A stretch of 64,000 nt of DNA from Pseudomonadota bacterium (GCA_018901125.1 JAHIFE010000189.1:1-64000), one strand, 5' to 3'; shown: positions 44,269-54,721, counted from the first letter of the stretch. Numbers and translations are program-made. Notes: generated by a model from the letters alone, not told the origin.

Positions 44269-44334
44269 GAGCCAGTTTCAAAAAGTCCCATTTTCACCCA
44301 CCTTGACCAAACTGAAACGTTTTGAAAGTGGCTC
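44269..44334 (-). mobile_element. 66-bp internally deleted MITE (copy C)
   Basis: It has the left end GAGCCAGTTTCAAAAAGT and the right end ACGTTTTGAAAGTGGCTC but lacks about 76 bases of the interior. CTTT is duplicated on both sides (44265-44268, 44335-44338). The right duplication directly touches the aspS stop codon (44339-44341). Confidence 0.85.
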
Positions 44335-44338
44335 CTTT

Positions 44339-46105
44339 TTATAATTTAACTGTCTTTACTCTTAAGCAAAGTTCATCAAGCTGAGCTTTACTGGTTTCAG
44401 ATGGCGCATTAGTCAAAAGGCATGATGCCTTCTGTGTTTTTGGAAAAGCAATTACATCCCGTATGGATGATCCGCCGCAAAGTATCATGATCAGTCTGTC
44501 GAAACCAAAAGCAATTCCGCCATGAGGTGGAGCGCCGGAATCAAGAGCTGAAAGGAGAAAGCCGAATTTTTCATTGTATGATTCCGGTGTCATGCCAAGA
44601 GTTTCGAAAACGGTTTCCTGTAATTTTTTCTGGTGAATACGTATGCTGCCGCCACCGATTTCAGATCCGTTTAATACAAGATCATAGGCTCTTGAACGAA
44701 CTGCAAGTGGGTTTTCCTTTAAAAGCTGGAAGTCTTCCTCAAGCGGGGAAGTGAAAGGGTGGTGCATTGCCTGATATCTTTTTTCTGTTTCATCATATTC
44801 TATCATAGGAAACTGAGTAACCCATAAAAAATTGAATATGTTATCATCAATAAGATTCAGCTTTTGGGCGATATGGTTTCTTAAATGTCCAAGTGCATCG
44901 TTTGTGATTTTAGGCTGATCCGCTACAAAGAAAATCAGGTCGCCGGTCTCAATTTCAATACGTTCTGCAAGGGCTTGTTTTTCATTTTCAGTAAAGAATT
45001 TTGCAATAGGAGACTGCCACCCGTCTTCTTTAACCTTTATCCAGGCAAGTCCTTTTGCTTTATAAACAGCTGCAAATGCAGTAAAATCATCAACCTCTTT
45101 TCTTGAAAAGCCAACGCATCCTTTAGCGTTTAACGCCTTAACGATACCGCCTTTTTCAACAACAGTTGAAAAAACCTTAAATCCTGATGTTTTTACTATA
45201 TCCGAAACATCTTTAAGCTCCAGCCCAAACCGCAGGTCCGGCTTATCAAGTCCATAACGACCAATTGCTTCCGAGTACGGAATTTTTAAAAACGGAGTTT
45301 GAATATCTTTGTCTAGCACATCCTTGAAAAGATTTTTTATTAAACCCTCAGCAAGATTCATAACATCATCTTCGCCCACAAAACTCATTTCAATATCTAT
45401 CTGGGTAAATTCAGGCTGACGATCGGCTCTTAAGTCCTCATCTCTGAAACAGCGCACAATCTGATAATACCTGTCAAAGCCGGAAATCATCAAAAGCTGT
45501 TTGAAAATCTGCGGAGACTGGGGAAGCGCATAAAACATTCCCGGATTTATGCGGCTTGGGACAAGATAGTCGCGGGCGCCTTCAGGAGTACTTTTAGTTA
45601 AAACCGGAGTTTCAATATCTATAAACCCAAGACCGTTTAAATATTTTCTTACAGATGCAGCAGATTTATGGCGAAGAATAAGGTTTTTTTGAATATTCGG
45701 ACGTCTTAAATCAATATGCCTGTTTTTAAGGCGCACATTTTCGGAAACATCCACAGAGTCTTCTATCAGAAAAGGAGGGGTGCATGCTTCATTTAAAATT
45801 TTAAGCTCAGATACAAAAACTTCAATCTCACCGGTCTTCAAATTCGGATTCGTCATTCCTTCGGGGCGTTTTTCAACCTTTCCCCGGATTCCTATTACAT
45901 ATTCACTTCTTATTTCATGAGCTTTGCTGTGTGAATTGCTTTCATGATCCGGATTGAAAACAACCTGGGTTAACCCTTCCCTGTCGCGCAAATCAATAAA
46001 GATTACTCCTCCGTGATCTCTTCTGCGCTGTACCCATCCCATAAGAACTACTTCCCTGCCTATATCTGCTATGTTAAGCTCGCAGCAGTTATGGGTTCTT
46101 CTCAT
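44339..46105 (-). CDS. aspS: aspartyl-tRNA synthetase
   Basis: This class II synthetase of bacterial length (588 residues from this start) has the OB-fold N-terminus [22 protein letters not shown], motif 2 [20 protein letters not shown] and motif 3 GIAFGFDRL. The GAD insertion domain is in the middle. I choose the ATG of [10 protein letters not shown] as homologs begin here; a TTG 7 codons upstream with AAAGGA is a fair alternative. A discriminating or non-discriminating (Asp/Asn) role cannot be told. Confidence 0.94.
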   Translation of the reverse strand: MRRTHNCCELNIADIGREVVLMGWVQRRRDHGGVIFIDLRDREGLTQVVFNPDHESNSHSKAHEIRSEYVIGIRGKVEKRPEGMTNPNLKTGEIEVFVSELKILNEACTPPFLIEDSVDVSENVRLKNRHIDLRRPNIQKNLILRHKSAASVRKYLNGLGFIDIETPVLTKSTPEGARDYLVPSRINPGMFYALPQSPQIFKQLLMISGFDRYYQIVRCFRDEDLRADRQPEFTQIDIEMSFVGEDDVMNLAEGLIKNLFKDVLDKDIQTPFLKIPYSEAIGRYGLDKPDLRFGLELKDVSDIVKTSGFKVFSTVVEKGGIVKALNAKGCVGFSRKEVDDFTAFAAVYKAKGLAWIKVKEDGWQSPIAKFFTENEKQALAERIEIETGDLIFFVADQPKITNDALGHLRNHIAQKLNLIDDNIFNFLWVTQFPMIEYDETEKRYQAMHHPFTSPLEEDFQLLKENPLAVRSRAYDLVLNGSEIGGGSIRIHQKKLQETVFETLGMTPESYNEKFGFLLSALDSGAPPHGGIAFGFDRLIMILCGGSSIRDVIAFPKTQKASCLLTNAPSETSKAQLDELCLRVKTVKL

Positions 46106-46246
46106 TTTCCCAAGTATATCTGTCAACTGTTTTAATCCTTTCAAAATATTTATATATTTTGCGGTTTATAGAATTACCGTAACAAGCATTCTAAAACTGG
46201 CCCATAAAATAGCGATGTTCGTTGTACTCTATTTACTTTGAAAAGG

Positions 46247-47518
46247 TTATAATACCTTTTCATTTGCCACAAATATTGATTTAAGCTTTTCCACTAGACC
46301 ATCTATAGGCACGGAAACCTGCTCTTTTGTGGCCATATTTCTTAAAACAGCAGATCCTTCATTTAGTTCATTATCTCCTATAATAAGAACATGACCGGCT
46401 GCAAGCCTGTCCGCTTTTTTCATTTGTCCTTTTAAACCTTTATCCGAAAAATCGGTTTCTGTTTTTATTCCCAAAAGGCTAAGAGCGCACGACCATTTCA
46501 GTGCATTTGTTTTAGCTTTATCTCCAAGAGCGGCAATAAAGATATCGGGTTTGCAGGAAACATCTGCATTATCTGAAGAAATAATTTCTGCAAGCCTGTC
46601 GAATCCTATCGCAAAACCAATTGCAGGCTGAGACGGTCCTCCCAGAGACTCTATAAGCTTGTCATAACGTCCGCCACCGGCCACAGCACTTTGGGCTCCA
46701 AGTGAACCCGTATGCACTTCAAATGTTGTTCTTGTATAATAATCGAGACCTCTTACAAGCTGTTTGTCGATTTCAAATTGAATATCCAAATCATTTAATG
46801 AATTTTTTACTTCTTCAAAATGCTCACGACATTCATCACAAAGATGTTCTATAATTGATGGGGCATCCTTCATTGCCTCACGACAGGCAAGCACCTTGCA
46901 GTCAATAACTCTTAAAGGATTTTTATCTTTTCTTCTTTCACAGTCCGAACAAAGCATTGATGTAATATTTGACATGAACTTTTGAAGCGATTTCTTAAAG
47001 CCGGGACGGCATACCGGGCACCCCAGCGAATTTAAATGCACACTAACATCAGTAACGGACAATCTTTTAAAAAGTTCAACTAACATAAATATAAGTTGAG
47101 CATCTGCAAGGGGTGAATCAACCCCCAGAATTTCAGCATTGATCTGGTAGAATTGTCTGTAACGGCCCTTTTGCGGTCTTTCTCTCCTGAACATCGGGCC
47201 TATCGTATAAAATTTCTGCACCGGATCAACCGCATAGAGTCTGTGCTGAATATATGCCCTTACAACAGATGCCGTAGCTTCAGGGCGTAAAGTAATTAAT
47301 TCGTCTTTTTTGTTAAGAAAAGTAAACATCTCCTTCTCAACAATATCGGTATCCTGTCCAATACTTCTTGAAAAAAGTTCGGTATGCTCGATAATAGGAA
47401 GACGAATCTCACAAAAGCCAAAATTTTCAAAAAGGGATATCGCGGTCTTTTCTATTTTTTTCCAAAGGCCTACCTCTTCCGGAAGAATATCTTTAAACCC
47501 TCTTATTAATTGAATCAT
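46247..47518 (-). CDS. hisS: histidyl-tRNA synthetase
   Basis: This 423-residue class II synthetase starts IQLIRGFKDILPEE, with the His-binding motif LVRGLDYYTRTTFEV, motif 3 AIGFAIGFDRL and an anticodon-binding domain at the end. CxxC pairs (CPVCRPGF, CSDCERRK, CDECREH) mark a zinc-like insertion seen in some anaerobes. It lies about 140 bases upstream of aspS on the same strand, a common pairing. Confidence 0.95.
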   Translation of the reverse strand: MIQLIRGFKDILPEEVGLWKKIEKTAISLFENFGFCEIRLPIIEHTELFSRSIGQDTDIVEKEMFTFLNKKDELITLRPEATASVVRAYIQHRLYAVDPVQKFYTIGPMFRRERPQKGRYRQFYQINAEILGVDSPLADAQLIFMLVELFKRLSVTDVSVHLNSLGCPVCRPGFKKSLQKFMSNITSMLCSDCERRKDKNPLRVIDCKVLACREAMKDAPSIIEHLCDECREHFEEVKNSLNDLDIQFEIDKQLVRGLDYYTRTTFEVHTGSLGAQSAVAGGGRYDKLIESLGGPSQPAIGFAIGFDRLAEIISSDNADVSCKPDIFIAALGDKAKTNALKWSCALSLLGIKTETDFSDKGLKGQMKKADRLAAGHVLIIGDNELNEGSAVLRNMATKEQVSVPIDGLVEKLKSIFVANEKVL

Positions 47519-47581
47519 TTCCTTTTAACTTAAGCTCCGTTTATTACAGCTATATTTGAAAAATAAGATTGATAAACTTAT
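47519..47581. other. short hisS upstream spacer
   Basis: It carries the hisS leader and the left TTAT target duplication of MITE copy D (47578-47581). Confidence 0.5.
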
Positions 47582-47723
47582 GAGCCACTTTCAAAACGTT
47601 TCAGTTTGGTCAAGGTCAAGGCGGGAGAAAATTTTAACCGCTGGAATACATGGAGTATTTCGAGGATTAATATTTTCATCCAACGCAGAGATCGGCCAAA
47701 ATGGGACGTTTTGAAACTGGCTC
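47582..47723 (+). mobile_element. 142-bp MITE, copy D
   Basis: A full-length copy in the same orientation as copy A, differing at only a few positions. TTAT flanks it on both sides (47578-47581, 47724-47727). It lies in the divergent gap between hisS and hemL, so it may affect promoters rather than 3' ends here. Confidence 0.9.
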
Positions 47724-47900
47724 TTATAATAACTTAGAATGCCGGTAAAGCAATTCTTTCTATCCCAAAATCCGGTATTTAGTCAATAACTAAGTCCTTG
47801 TTATAATATTTTGACTATAAGATTAACATAACTTATATTACCTTACCATATAAAATAAAGTTCAAAAAAATTAACAGACCTGAAAGGATGCAAATATAAT
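47724..47900. other. hemL upstream region
   Basis: AT-rich, with no gene or riboswitch that I can recognise. AAAGGA before the TTG start may be the ribosome site. Confidence 0.45.
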
Positions 47901-49187
47901 TTGAAACGTGAAAACTCAAACAGACTTTTTGAAACGGCAAAAAAAATAATTCCCGGTGGTGTTAACAGTCCGGTTCGTGCGTGCAAATCCGTTGACTCGG
48001 AACCGGTATTTATCAATCGGGCCGAGGGATGCAGGATTTTTGATGAGGATGGGAACGAATATATAGATTATATAGGTTCTTGGGGGCCTATGATTCTTGG
48101 CCACAGGCATCCTGCTGTTGTTGAAGCTATAAATTCGGCTCTAAAAAACGGAACCAGTTTCGGAGCGCCTACCGGTCTTGAAATTAAACTTGCAGAAATG
48201 ATTATAGAAGCTGTGCCTTCTATTGAAATGGTCCGTATGGTAAATTCAGGAACGGAAGCCACCATGAGCGCAATTCGCCTTGCAAGGGGTTTTACCGGAA
48301 GAGATATGATCATCAAGTTCGACGGCTGTTACCACGGACATTCCGATGCCCTGCTCGTTGAAGCCGGATCGGGTGTTGCCACTCTTGGGATTCCGGGAAG
48401 TCCCGGAGTACCGAAGTCTTTTGTTTCAGGGACATTGTCACTTCCTTTCAATAATATTAAAAGCGTTGAAGAAGCAATGGAAAAACACGGCTCAAAAATT
48501 GCCTGTATAATAGTAGAACCTGTTGCCGGCAATATGGGGCTTGTGCTGCCTGGCGATGGATTTTTACAGGCTTTGCGGAGCCTTACTGAAAAATATAGCG
48601 CTCTTCTCATATTTGATGAAGTAATGACCGGCTTTCGTGTTGCTTACGGCGGAGCACAATCTGTGTATGGGATCGTGCCTGATTTGACATGTCTGGGAAA
48701 AATTATCGGAGGAGGTCTTCCTGTTGGGGCATATGGCGGAAAGCTTGAGATTATGGAACATATTGCTCCTCAAGGGCCGGTCTATCAGGCCGGCACGTTG
48801 TCGGGCAATCCTCTTGCTATGGCTGCCGGAATAGCAACTTTAACCGAGCTTAAAAAACCTGGCTTTTATGATTCTTTAAACAGCATATCTGAAAAGCTTG
48901 CCAAAGGTCTTTTTGATGCTGCAAAAAAGGCAGGTATAAATGTGTCAGTAGCAAGATCCGGTTCTATGCTTGGCATGTTTTTTACGGGAAAAAAGGTTGT
49001 TGATATTGAGAGCGCAAAAAAAAGTGATCTTAAGATGTTTGCGGCTTATTACAGAAATATGCTTAATAACGGAATTTATCTTGCCCCTTCTCAGTTTGAG
49101 GCCCTGTTTGTTTCCTCTGCTCACAGTGCAGAAGATATAGATCAGACCGTTTATGCGGCAGGCAAGGTAATGTCGGAATTGAATTGA
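47901..49187 (+). CDS. hemL: glutamate-1-semialdehyde 2,1-aminomutase
   Basis: HemL makes 5-aminolevulinate from glutamate-1-semialdehyde in the C5 route to tetrapyrroles. The 428-residue class III aminotransferase shows [36 protein letters not shown], and the PLP lysine in [17 protein letters not shown]. The start is TTG. htpX follows 90 bases downstream. Confidence 0.96.
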   Translation: MKRENSNRLFETAKKIIPGGVNSPVRACKSVDSEPVFINRAEGCRIFDEDGNEYIDYIGSWGPMILGHRHPAVVEAINSALKNGTSFGAPTGLEIKLAEMIIEAVPSIEMVRMVNSGTEATMSAIRLARGFTGRDMIIKFDGCYHGHSDALLVEAGSGVATLGIPGSPGVPKSFVSGTLSLPFNNIKSVEEAMEKHGSKIACIIVEPVAGNMGLVLPGDGFLQALRSLTEKYSALLIFDEVMTGFRVAYGGAQSVYGIVPDLTCLGKIIGGGLPVGAYGGKLEIMEHIAPQGPVYQAGTLSGNPLAMAAGIATLTELKKPGFYDSLNSISEKLAKGLFDAAKKAGINVSVARSGSMLGMFFTGKKVVDIESAKKSDLKMFAAYYRNMLNNGIYLAPSQFEALFVSSAHSAEDIDQTVYAAGKVMSELN

Positions 49188-49278
49188 AAATAATAAAAGT
49201 TAAGCCAAGAGAAACTGTGTAAGTATGCTTTAAACTTAACTTCTTGAAGTGCCATAAATACTAAAAGGATTGTCGGCC

Positions 49279-50199
49279 ATGGGAAATAACATAAAAACTG
49301 TTGTGTTGCTTGCCGTATTGACAGCATTTATTGTCTGGGTTGGTCAGATCTTGGGCGGCACCACTGGGATGGTTATCGCACTTATTCTTGCAGCAGCAAT
49401 GAATTTTTTCAGCTACTGGTTTTCAGATAAAATTGTATTAAGGATGTATAAAGCAAAAGAGGTTTCTTCAAACGAAGTGCCGCTTGTATATGAAATAGTA
49501 AAAAAACTTACGGTTCGTGCCGGGCTGCCGATGCCAAAGGTTTTTTTAATACCTGAAGAGTCGCCAAATGCTTTTGCCACAGGAAGAGATCCTGAACACG
49601 CCGTTGTTGCTGTGACAGTAGGTCTTGTTCATCTAATGAATAAAGAAGAGCTTGAAGGTGTTATTGCTCATGAACTTGCACACATAAAAAACCGCGATAT
49701 CCTGATAAGCTCTATTGCTGCAACACTTGCAGGCGCTGTTATGATGCTTGCCAATATGGCGCGGTTTGCAGCTTTTTTCGGTGGCCGAAGAAGTGATGAC
49801 AGTAACAACGGAGGCGGTATTATCGGGCTGATACTTATGTCGGTTATAGCTCCTGTTGCAGCCATGATTATACAGATGGCCATATCGCGATCCAGAGAAT
49901 TTTTAGCAGATTCCACAGGGGCAGGTTTTGCCGGTAATTCAAAAGGACTTTCGGAAGCTCTTGCAAAACTTGGGTCATATTCAAAAAATCTTCCCATGAC
50001 TGCAAATCCCTCAACGGCTCATATGTTTATTGTAAATCCGCTGTCCGGAAAAAGCCTCATTTATCTTTTTTCAACTCACCCCCCACTTGAAGAAAGAATT
50101 CAACGCCTTGGCGGAATCAGCCCCCAAAAAACCAGCAACGGTTCAATGCCTGATAAGGGAGAAGAAGAAGCTAAAGCTTTCTGGAAAAATCTTTCTTAG
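49279..50199 (+). CDS. htpX: HtpX-type membrane zinc metalloprotease
   Basis: HtpX degrades damaged membrane proteins. The protein has the zinc motif HELAHIKNRD, a third ligand region SREFLADSTGA, two N-terminal membrane helices and two more around residues 145-200. I start at the ATG at 49279 with AGGA 9 bases ahead; the track ORF adds three codons from a TTG. About 306 residues is the normal length. Confidence 0.94.
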   Translation: MGNNIKTVVLLAVLTAFIVWVGQILGGTTGMVIALILAAAMNFFSYWFSDKIVLRMYKAKEVSSNEVPLVYEIVKKLTVRAGLPMPKVFLIPEESPNAFATGRDPEHAVVAVTVGLVHLMNKEELEGVIAHELAHIKNRDILISSIAATLAGAVMMLANMARFAAFFGGRRSDDSNNGGGIIGLILMSVIAPVAAMIIQMAISRSREFLADSTGAGFAGNSKGLSEALAKLGSYSKNLPMTANPSTAHMFIVNPLSGKSLIYLFSTHPPLEERIQRLGGISPQKTSNGSMPDKGEEEAKAFWKNLS

Positions 50200-50437
50200 G
50201 TTAAATAAACATGTGGCTTATTCTGATGATTTCTTTATAATGGAAATACAACCTTAAAAAATATTTTGGAGTGCTCAATTATTATCTTGACAGTAAATTT
50301 ATGATGCTTTAGAGATTCAAAAAAATATAGTTGTGATTATTAATAGTTTCAGTTAGTTTATACAAAGGTGAGTTTTTAAATTACCGGGTGCAATTTTTTT
50401 GCAAATGTAGCTATTCTGATAGTCTGGAGTTTATGGA
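50200..50437. other. intergenic region
   Basis: AT-rich, with no gene, RNA or repeat recognised. Confidence 0.45.
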
Positions 50438-50722
50438 ATGCAGCAATATACATGCTTAATAATAAGAAGTAATGAATCGGGGAAACGTGTTACAATTCCG
50501 TCTGCTGCTTCTTTGCCCTCATGTGACAAGCAATCCGAAACAAACGATACGGATGAACCTCCGTTATTGATTCCATCTTCTGATATCTCTATCAGGCTAA
50601 AGCCGTTTTTAAAAACCCATTTATCCTCTGTCGATAAGACTAAGTACCTGCCGATATTTTTTCCTTCACAAAAGCATTTGTCCTATGAAAGAAATATTTT
50701 GATGTTTTCACCACCTATTTAA
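50438..50722 (+). CDS. small ORF related to the N-terminus of the KamA-family protein downstream
   Basis: The 94-residue ORF aligns without gaps with the first about 50 residues of the KamA-family protein that follows: both begin MQ, both have IP at residues 20-21, DEPP at 39-42 and SD at 48-49. It lacks the radical SAM domain. A GGAG-like box precedes the ATG. It may be a partial duplication that has decayed, or a small partner protein. Confidence 0.45.
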   Translation: MQQYTCLIIRSNESGKRVTIPSAASLPSCDKQSETNDTDEPPLLIPSSDISIRLKPFLKTHLSSVDKTKYLPIFFPSQKHLSYERNILMFSPPI

Positions 50723-50841
50723 AGAAAGATATTTTTTGGTTTAACCGGCCATTTTTAAAGATAGAATCTTATTTAAGACATTTTAAGCACAAATATAAAA
50801 ATCAACGTTAAAAAAAATTACAAAAAAAAGGAGTAAACAAA

Positions 50842-52179
50842 ATGCAAAAAAACGCGCGTTCTATAAGACGTGGCGGAATTCCCAGAAAAGCCATGAAAAT
50901 TCCTGACTATTCGGCAATTCAATCAGAAAACAATCTAACCGAGCACAATGAACTTGATGAACCTCCGTCGCTGTCTCTTGCTTCAGATGGTTTTCTAAAT
51001 CACGTTCAATCAGGAGAATTGCTTCCCGTTCGTCCGGTTAAACGCCCTCCCTCACGCATTTTAAGAAAACAGTTTATTTTTCGTGCAACCCCTGCCGAAT
51101 GGAACGACTGGCAGTGGCAACTTAGAAATCGCATCCAGAATTATGATACTCTTTCAACAATCTTAACGCTTTCTGAAGAAGAGACAGATGCCGTTAAAAC
51201 AAACGGTGATAATTTGCCTCTTTCCATTACTCCTTATTATGCAAGTCTTCTTGATAAGAACAATCCCATGCACCCGCTGCGACGTGCCGTTGTTCCTGTC
51301 AGAGCTGAACTTTGCAGGTCTTTCGGAGAAGCCGAAGACCCTCTTGGAGAAGATGCCGACAGTCCTGTTCCGGGTCTTGTGCATCGTTATCCTGACCGTG
51401 TATTGTTTTTAGTAACCGATTTTTGTTCTACCAACTGCCGCTACTGTACAAGATCAAGAATGGTAGGCCGGTCGTCGGCATCTCATGGCGGTGTGGCAAA
51501 CTGGGAAAAGGCGCTTGCTTATATTGAAGCGAACACAGGCATAAGAGATGTGTTGATTTCCGGCGGTGATCCGCTTACCCTTGGCGATGATGCTCTGGAA
51601 TGGCTTCTTTCACGTCTTTGCCGTATTTCGCATCTTGATATTGTTCGCATTGGAACAAAGGTACCTGTGGTTCTGCCTCAGCGTATCACTTCCAAATTAG
51701 TCAGAATGCTGAAGCGATATCACCCCTTGTGGATAAATATCCATTTCATGCACCCTGAGGAGGTTACGCCTGAAACCAGTACTGCCTGCACAAGGCTTGC
51801 CGATGCCGGAATACCTCTTGGAAGCCAGACTGTTCTTCTTAAAGGTATTAATGATGATGTGGATACAATGAAAGAACTTTACCACAGGCTTCTAAAAATC
51901 AGGGTGCGCCCCTATTATCTGTATCAGTGCGATCCTATTCTCGGCTCCGCGCACTTCAGGACGTCTGTTGAAAAAGGACTTGAAATCATAAAAGGCCTCA
52001 GAGGACACACATCCGGTCTGGCCGTACCTAATTTTGTTATTGACGCTCCCGGCGGCGGTGGTAAAATCCCCCTTCTGCCCGAATATGTTTTAGGGCGCTA
52101 CGGAGACGAAATTCTTCTGAAAAATTATGAAGATCTTATCTTCCGGTATCCTGACTCATCACTAAAAAGACGTTTTTAA
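50842..52179 (+). CDS. KamA family radical SAM protein (lysine 2,3-aminomutase-like)
   Basis: The 445-residue protein has the cluster motif CSTNCRYCTRSR, the glycine-rich DVLISGGDPLTLGDDALEWL, and the KamA ending QCDPILGSAHFRTSVEKG then APGGGGKIPLLPEY, which carries the PLP region. KamA enzymes move the alpha-amino group of lysine to the beta carbon. The N-terminal about 110 residues differ from classic KamA and include a basic leader shared with the ORF upstream. A strong AAAGGAG precedes the ATG. It heads a run of two ATP-grasp genes, a GNAT and mpl. Confidence 0.9.
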   Translation: MQKNARSIRRGGIPRKAMKIPDYSAIQSENNLTEHNELDEPPSLSLASDGFLNHVQSGELLPVRPVKRPPSRILRKQFIFRATPAEWNDWQWQLRNRIQNYDTLSTILTLSEEETDAVKTNGDNLPLSITPYYASLLDKNNPMHPLRRAVVPVRAELCRSFGEAEDPLGEDADSPVPGLVHRYPDRVLFLVTDFCSTNCRYCTRSRMVGRSSASHGGVANWEKALAYIEANTGIRDVLISGGDPLTLGDDALEWLLSRLCRISHLDIVRIGTKVPVVLPQRITSKLVRMLKRYHPLWINIHFMHPEEVTPETSTACTRLADAGIPLGSQTVLLKGINDDVDTMKELYHRLLKIRVRPYYLYQCDPILGSAHFRTSVEKGLEIIKGLRGHTSGLAVPNFVIDAPGGGGKIPLLPEYVLGRYGDEILLKNYEDLIFRYPDSSLKRRF

Positions 52180-52193
52180 AAAGAAGAGGATTA

Positions 52194-53201
52194 ATGGTTG
52201 TCGGAATTACATACGATCTGCGCAATGAATATATTGCCATGGGTTTCAGCGAGGAAGAAGCTGCCGAGTTCGACAGCGAAGAAACCATAGATGCCATCGA
52301 AAAAGCCCTATCCGATCTTGGTTATAAAACAGAAAGGATAGGGCATATTAAAAATCTTGTTAAATATCTTTGTGAAGGCAGACGGTGGGATATTGTATTT
52401 AATATTGCCGAAGGCTGTTTTGGAGCAGGAAGAGAAGCACAGATTCCGGCAATTCTGGACGCCTATAAAATTGCTTACACATTTTCCGATCCCTTAGTCT
52501 TAAGCCTTACCCTTAACAAGGCTGTTACAAAACTTATTGTACAAAATCTGGGAATAGCGACTCCTGCTTTTGCCCTTGTGGAAAAATTATCGGATATCGA
52601 CTCCATTTCTCTTCCTTTTCCCCTGTTTGTCAAACCTGTTGCGGAAGGAACCGGCAAAGGAATAAGCGCTGCTTCAAAAACAACTAATAAAGAGGATCTA
52701 TATAAAGTATGTCTTGATCTTCTTGAAAGGTTTAAACAACCGGCTTTGGTTGAAACGCACCTTCCGGGACGCGAATTTACCGTTGGAATTATCGGCACGG
52801 GGGAAAAAGCCAGAGTTGCCGGAGTTATAGAAGTTCTTCTTAATGAGCAAGCTGAAGGAGATTCCTATTCCTATATCAACAAGAAAAAATATGAAGAGCT
52901 TGTTTCTTATCGTCTGGCAGATGATAAAATGGCCCGTGATGCGGCAAAAGTAGCTCTTGACGCCTGGATAGGGCTCAAATGCCTTGATGCCGGAAGAATA
53001 GATATAAGATCGGATGTAAACGGGCGCCCCAATTTCATAGAGGTTAACCCTCTTGCGGGACTGCATCCCATACATTCCGATCTTCCGATCCTGTGCAGAT
53101 TGTCCGGTATCAGTTATAAAGAACTTATTGATGAAATAATGAAATCCGCGTTAAGCAGGTATCCAGCTTTAATACAGTCAAATCAGGATAATATCTTATG
53201 A
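52194..53201 (+). CDS. ATP-grasp ligase, D-Ala-D-Ala ligase-like (first of two)
   Basis: The 335-residue ATP-grasp protein has VFNIAEGCFGAGREAQIPAI, PLFVKPVAEGTGKGISA, REFTVGIIG and a metal-binding RPNFIEVNPLAGL. These match the Ddl fold, which joins a carboxylate to an amine via an acyl phosphate. It is close to the KamA gene (14 bases) and overlaps the next gene by 4. Substrates are unknown; a beta-amino acid is a natural guess. Confidence 0.85.
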   Translation: MVVGITYDLRNEYIAMGFSEEEAAEFDSEETIDAIEKALSDLGYKTERIGHIKNLVKYLCEGRRWDIVFNIAEGCFGAGREAQIPAILDAYKIAYTFSDPLVLSLTLNKAVTKLIVQNLGIATPAFALVEKLSDIDSISLPFPLFVKPVAEGTGKGISAASKTTNKEDLYKVCLDLLERFKQPALVETHLPGREFTVGIIGTGEKARVAGVIEVLLNEQAEGDSYSYINKKKYEELVSYRLADDKMARDAAKVALDAWIGLKCLDAGRIDIRSDVNGRPNFIEVNPLAGLHPIHSDLPILCRLSGISYKELIDEIMKSALSRYPALIQSNQDNIL

Positions 53202-54178
53202 AAAAAACAGTCGGCATCTTACATGCCGACATTTCGGATAAAGCGGATGAAGATGAAAAGGATGCTCTCATACAGCTGGAAGCTGTTTCAAAAGCGCTGA
53301 CACAGCTTGGCTTTGATCCTGTTTCCGTCAAATTTGATTTGAATCTGGAAGCTGTCGGCATCCGCCTTCAAAAGCTTAACCCCGCCTTTGTATTCAATCT
53401 TGTAGAATCCGTAAATGGCTGTGGGAGCCTGATACATCTTGCTCCTTCATTTCTTGATTATCTTAAGATTGTCTACACAGGATCTAAAACACAAGCCATG
53501 TTTTTAACTTCAAACAAGCTTTTAGGCAAAGATTATCTTGCAGCAAATGACATAAATACTTCCAAAGCCTATTGCCTTTCTACTTTAAAAAAAGAAACCT
53601 CTGTTAACGGTCGGTTTATAATAAAGTCCGTCTGGGAACATGCATCAATAGGAATGAGCCAGGATTCGGTTGTTTATGTAAAAAGTGCTTCCGAACTAAT
53701 TGCAAAGCTTGAAAGATTCAAAAGCAGTATGAGCGGGGATTTTTTTTGCGAAGAATATATAGACGGGCGTGAATTTAATATTGCATTACTTTCCGGCCCG
53801 GAGGGGGTTGAAGTACTTCCGCCTGCAGAAATTCTTTTTACTGACTATCCTTCCGACAAACTTAAAATAGTTGATTACAGCGCAAAATGGAAGACTGATT
53901 CATTTGAATATCTTAATACAAACAGAACTTTTAATTTTACATCTGATGACAGTTATTTAATTGAATCTCTTAAAATAATTTCTAAAGAGTGCTGGGACTT
54001 ATTTGGCCTTAAAGGATATGCCAGGGTTGATTTCAGAATCGACGAATCCGGAAGACCATGGGTTCTTGAAATAAACGCAAATCCCTGCATCTCACCTGAC
54101 AGCGGATTTGCTGCCGCATCTAAAATGATCGGACTCGCTTTTCCTGAGATTATCAAAAGAATAATTGAAGATATTTGA
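53198..54178 (+). CDS. ATP-grasp ligase, D-Ala-D-Ala ligase-like (second of two)
   Basis: The 326-residue paralog of the preceding gene has FVFNLVESVNGCGSLIHLAP, RFIIKSVWEHASIGMS, REFNIALLSG, and WVLEINANPCISPDSGF. It starts inside the stop of the first ligase (ATGA), so the pair is made in equal amounts. The two may catalyse successive amide bonds or form a heterodimer. Confidence 0.84.
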   Translation: MKKTVGILHADISDKADEDEKDALIQLEAVSKALTQLGFDPVSVKFDLNLEAVGIRLQKLNPAFVFNLVESVNGCGSLIHLAPSFLDYLKIVYTGSKTQAMFLTSNKLLGKDYLAANDINTSKAYCLSTLKKETSVNGRFIIKSVWEHASIGMSQDSVVYVKSASELIAKLERFKSSMSGDFFCEEYIDGREFNIALLSGPEGVEVLPPAEILFTDYPSDKLKIVDYSAKWKTDSFEYLNTNRTFNFTSDDSYLIESLKIISKECWDLFGLKGYARVDFRIDESGRPWVLEINANPCISPDSGFAAASKMIGLAFPEIIKRIIEDI

Positions 54179-54204
54179 TTATTTAGTTACATGGAGACCA
54201 TGAT

Positions 54205-54720
54205 TTGGCAAGCACAGGAAAAAAAATTGACTCCATTAATAATTTAACTTTTCGCGAAATCCCCTTAGAAGATGACCCCGAAAAAATTGGGGCAATAGTC
54301 AGAAAAACGGAGTTTTTCTCGGAAAGTGAGATTGAAATTGCAATAGAGCTTGTAAAGGAAAGACTTTTAAAAGATATTCAAAGCGGATATTATTTTTTAT
54401 TTGCAGAAAGCAGTGAAAAGCTTATAGGTTATACCTGCTTTGGCCCCATTCCAGGCACCCAGTCAAGTTATGACCTTTACTGGATCGTTATCGATAACAG
54501 CTTTCAGGGGCATGGAATAGGCAAGCTTCTTAACACAATGACCGAAGATATAATCAGAGAAATGGGCGGGTCAAGGATTTATGCCGAAACATCCTCAAGG
54601 CCCCAATATGAACCAACCCGTGCTTTTTATCGTAACGCCGGATATAACGAGGCTGCATATCTGGAGGATTTTTACGCTCCTTCCGATGGAAAAATGATTT
54701 TTGTTAAAAGGATTATTTAA
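54205..54720 (+). CDS. GNAT family N-acetyltransferase
   Basis: The 171-residue GNAT has the acetyl-CoA loop IDNSFQGHGIGKLLNTMTED and the later TSSRPQYEPTRAFYRNAGY. It starts with TTG after GGAG. With a KamA-type gene, a GNAT recalls AblB, which acetylates beta-lysine to the osmolyte N-epsilon-acetyl-beta-lysine, but two ligases lie between, so the product may be a modified peptide. Confidence 0.85.
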   Translation: MASTGKKIDSINNLTFREIPLEDDPEKIGAIVRKTEFFSESEIEIAIELVKERLLKDIQSGYYFLFAESSEKLIGYTCFGPIPGTQSSYDLYWIVIDNSFQGHGIGKLLNTMTEDIIREMGGSRIYAETSSRPQYEPTRAFYRNAGYNEAAYLEDFYAPSDGKMIFVKRII

Positions 54721-54721
54721 A

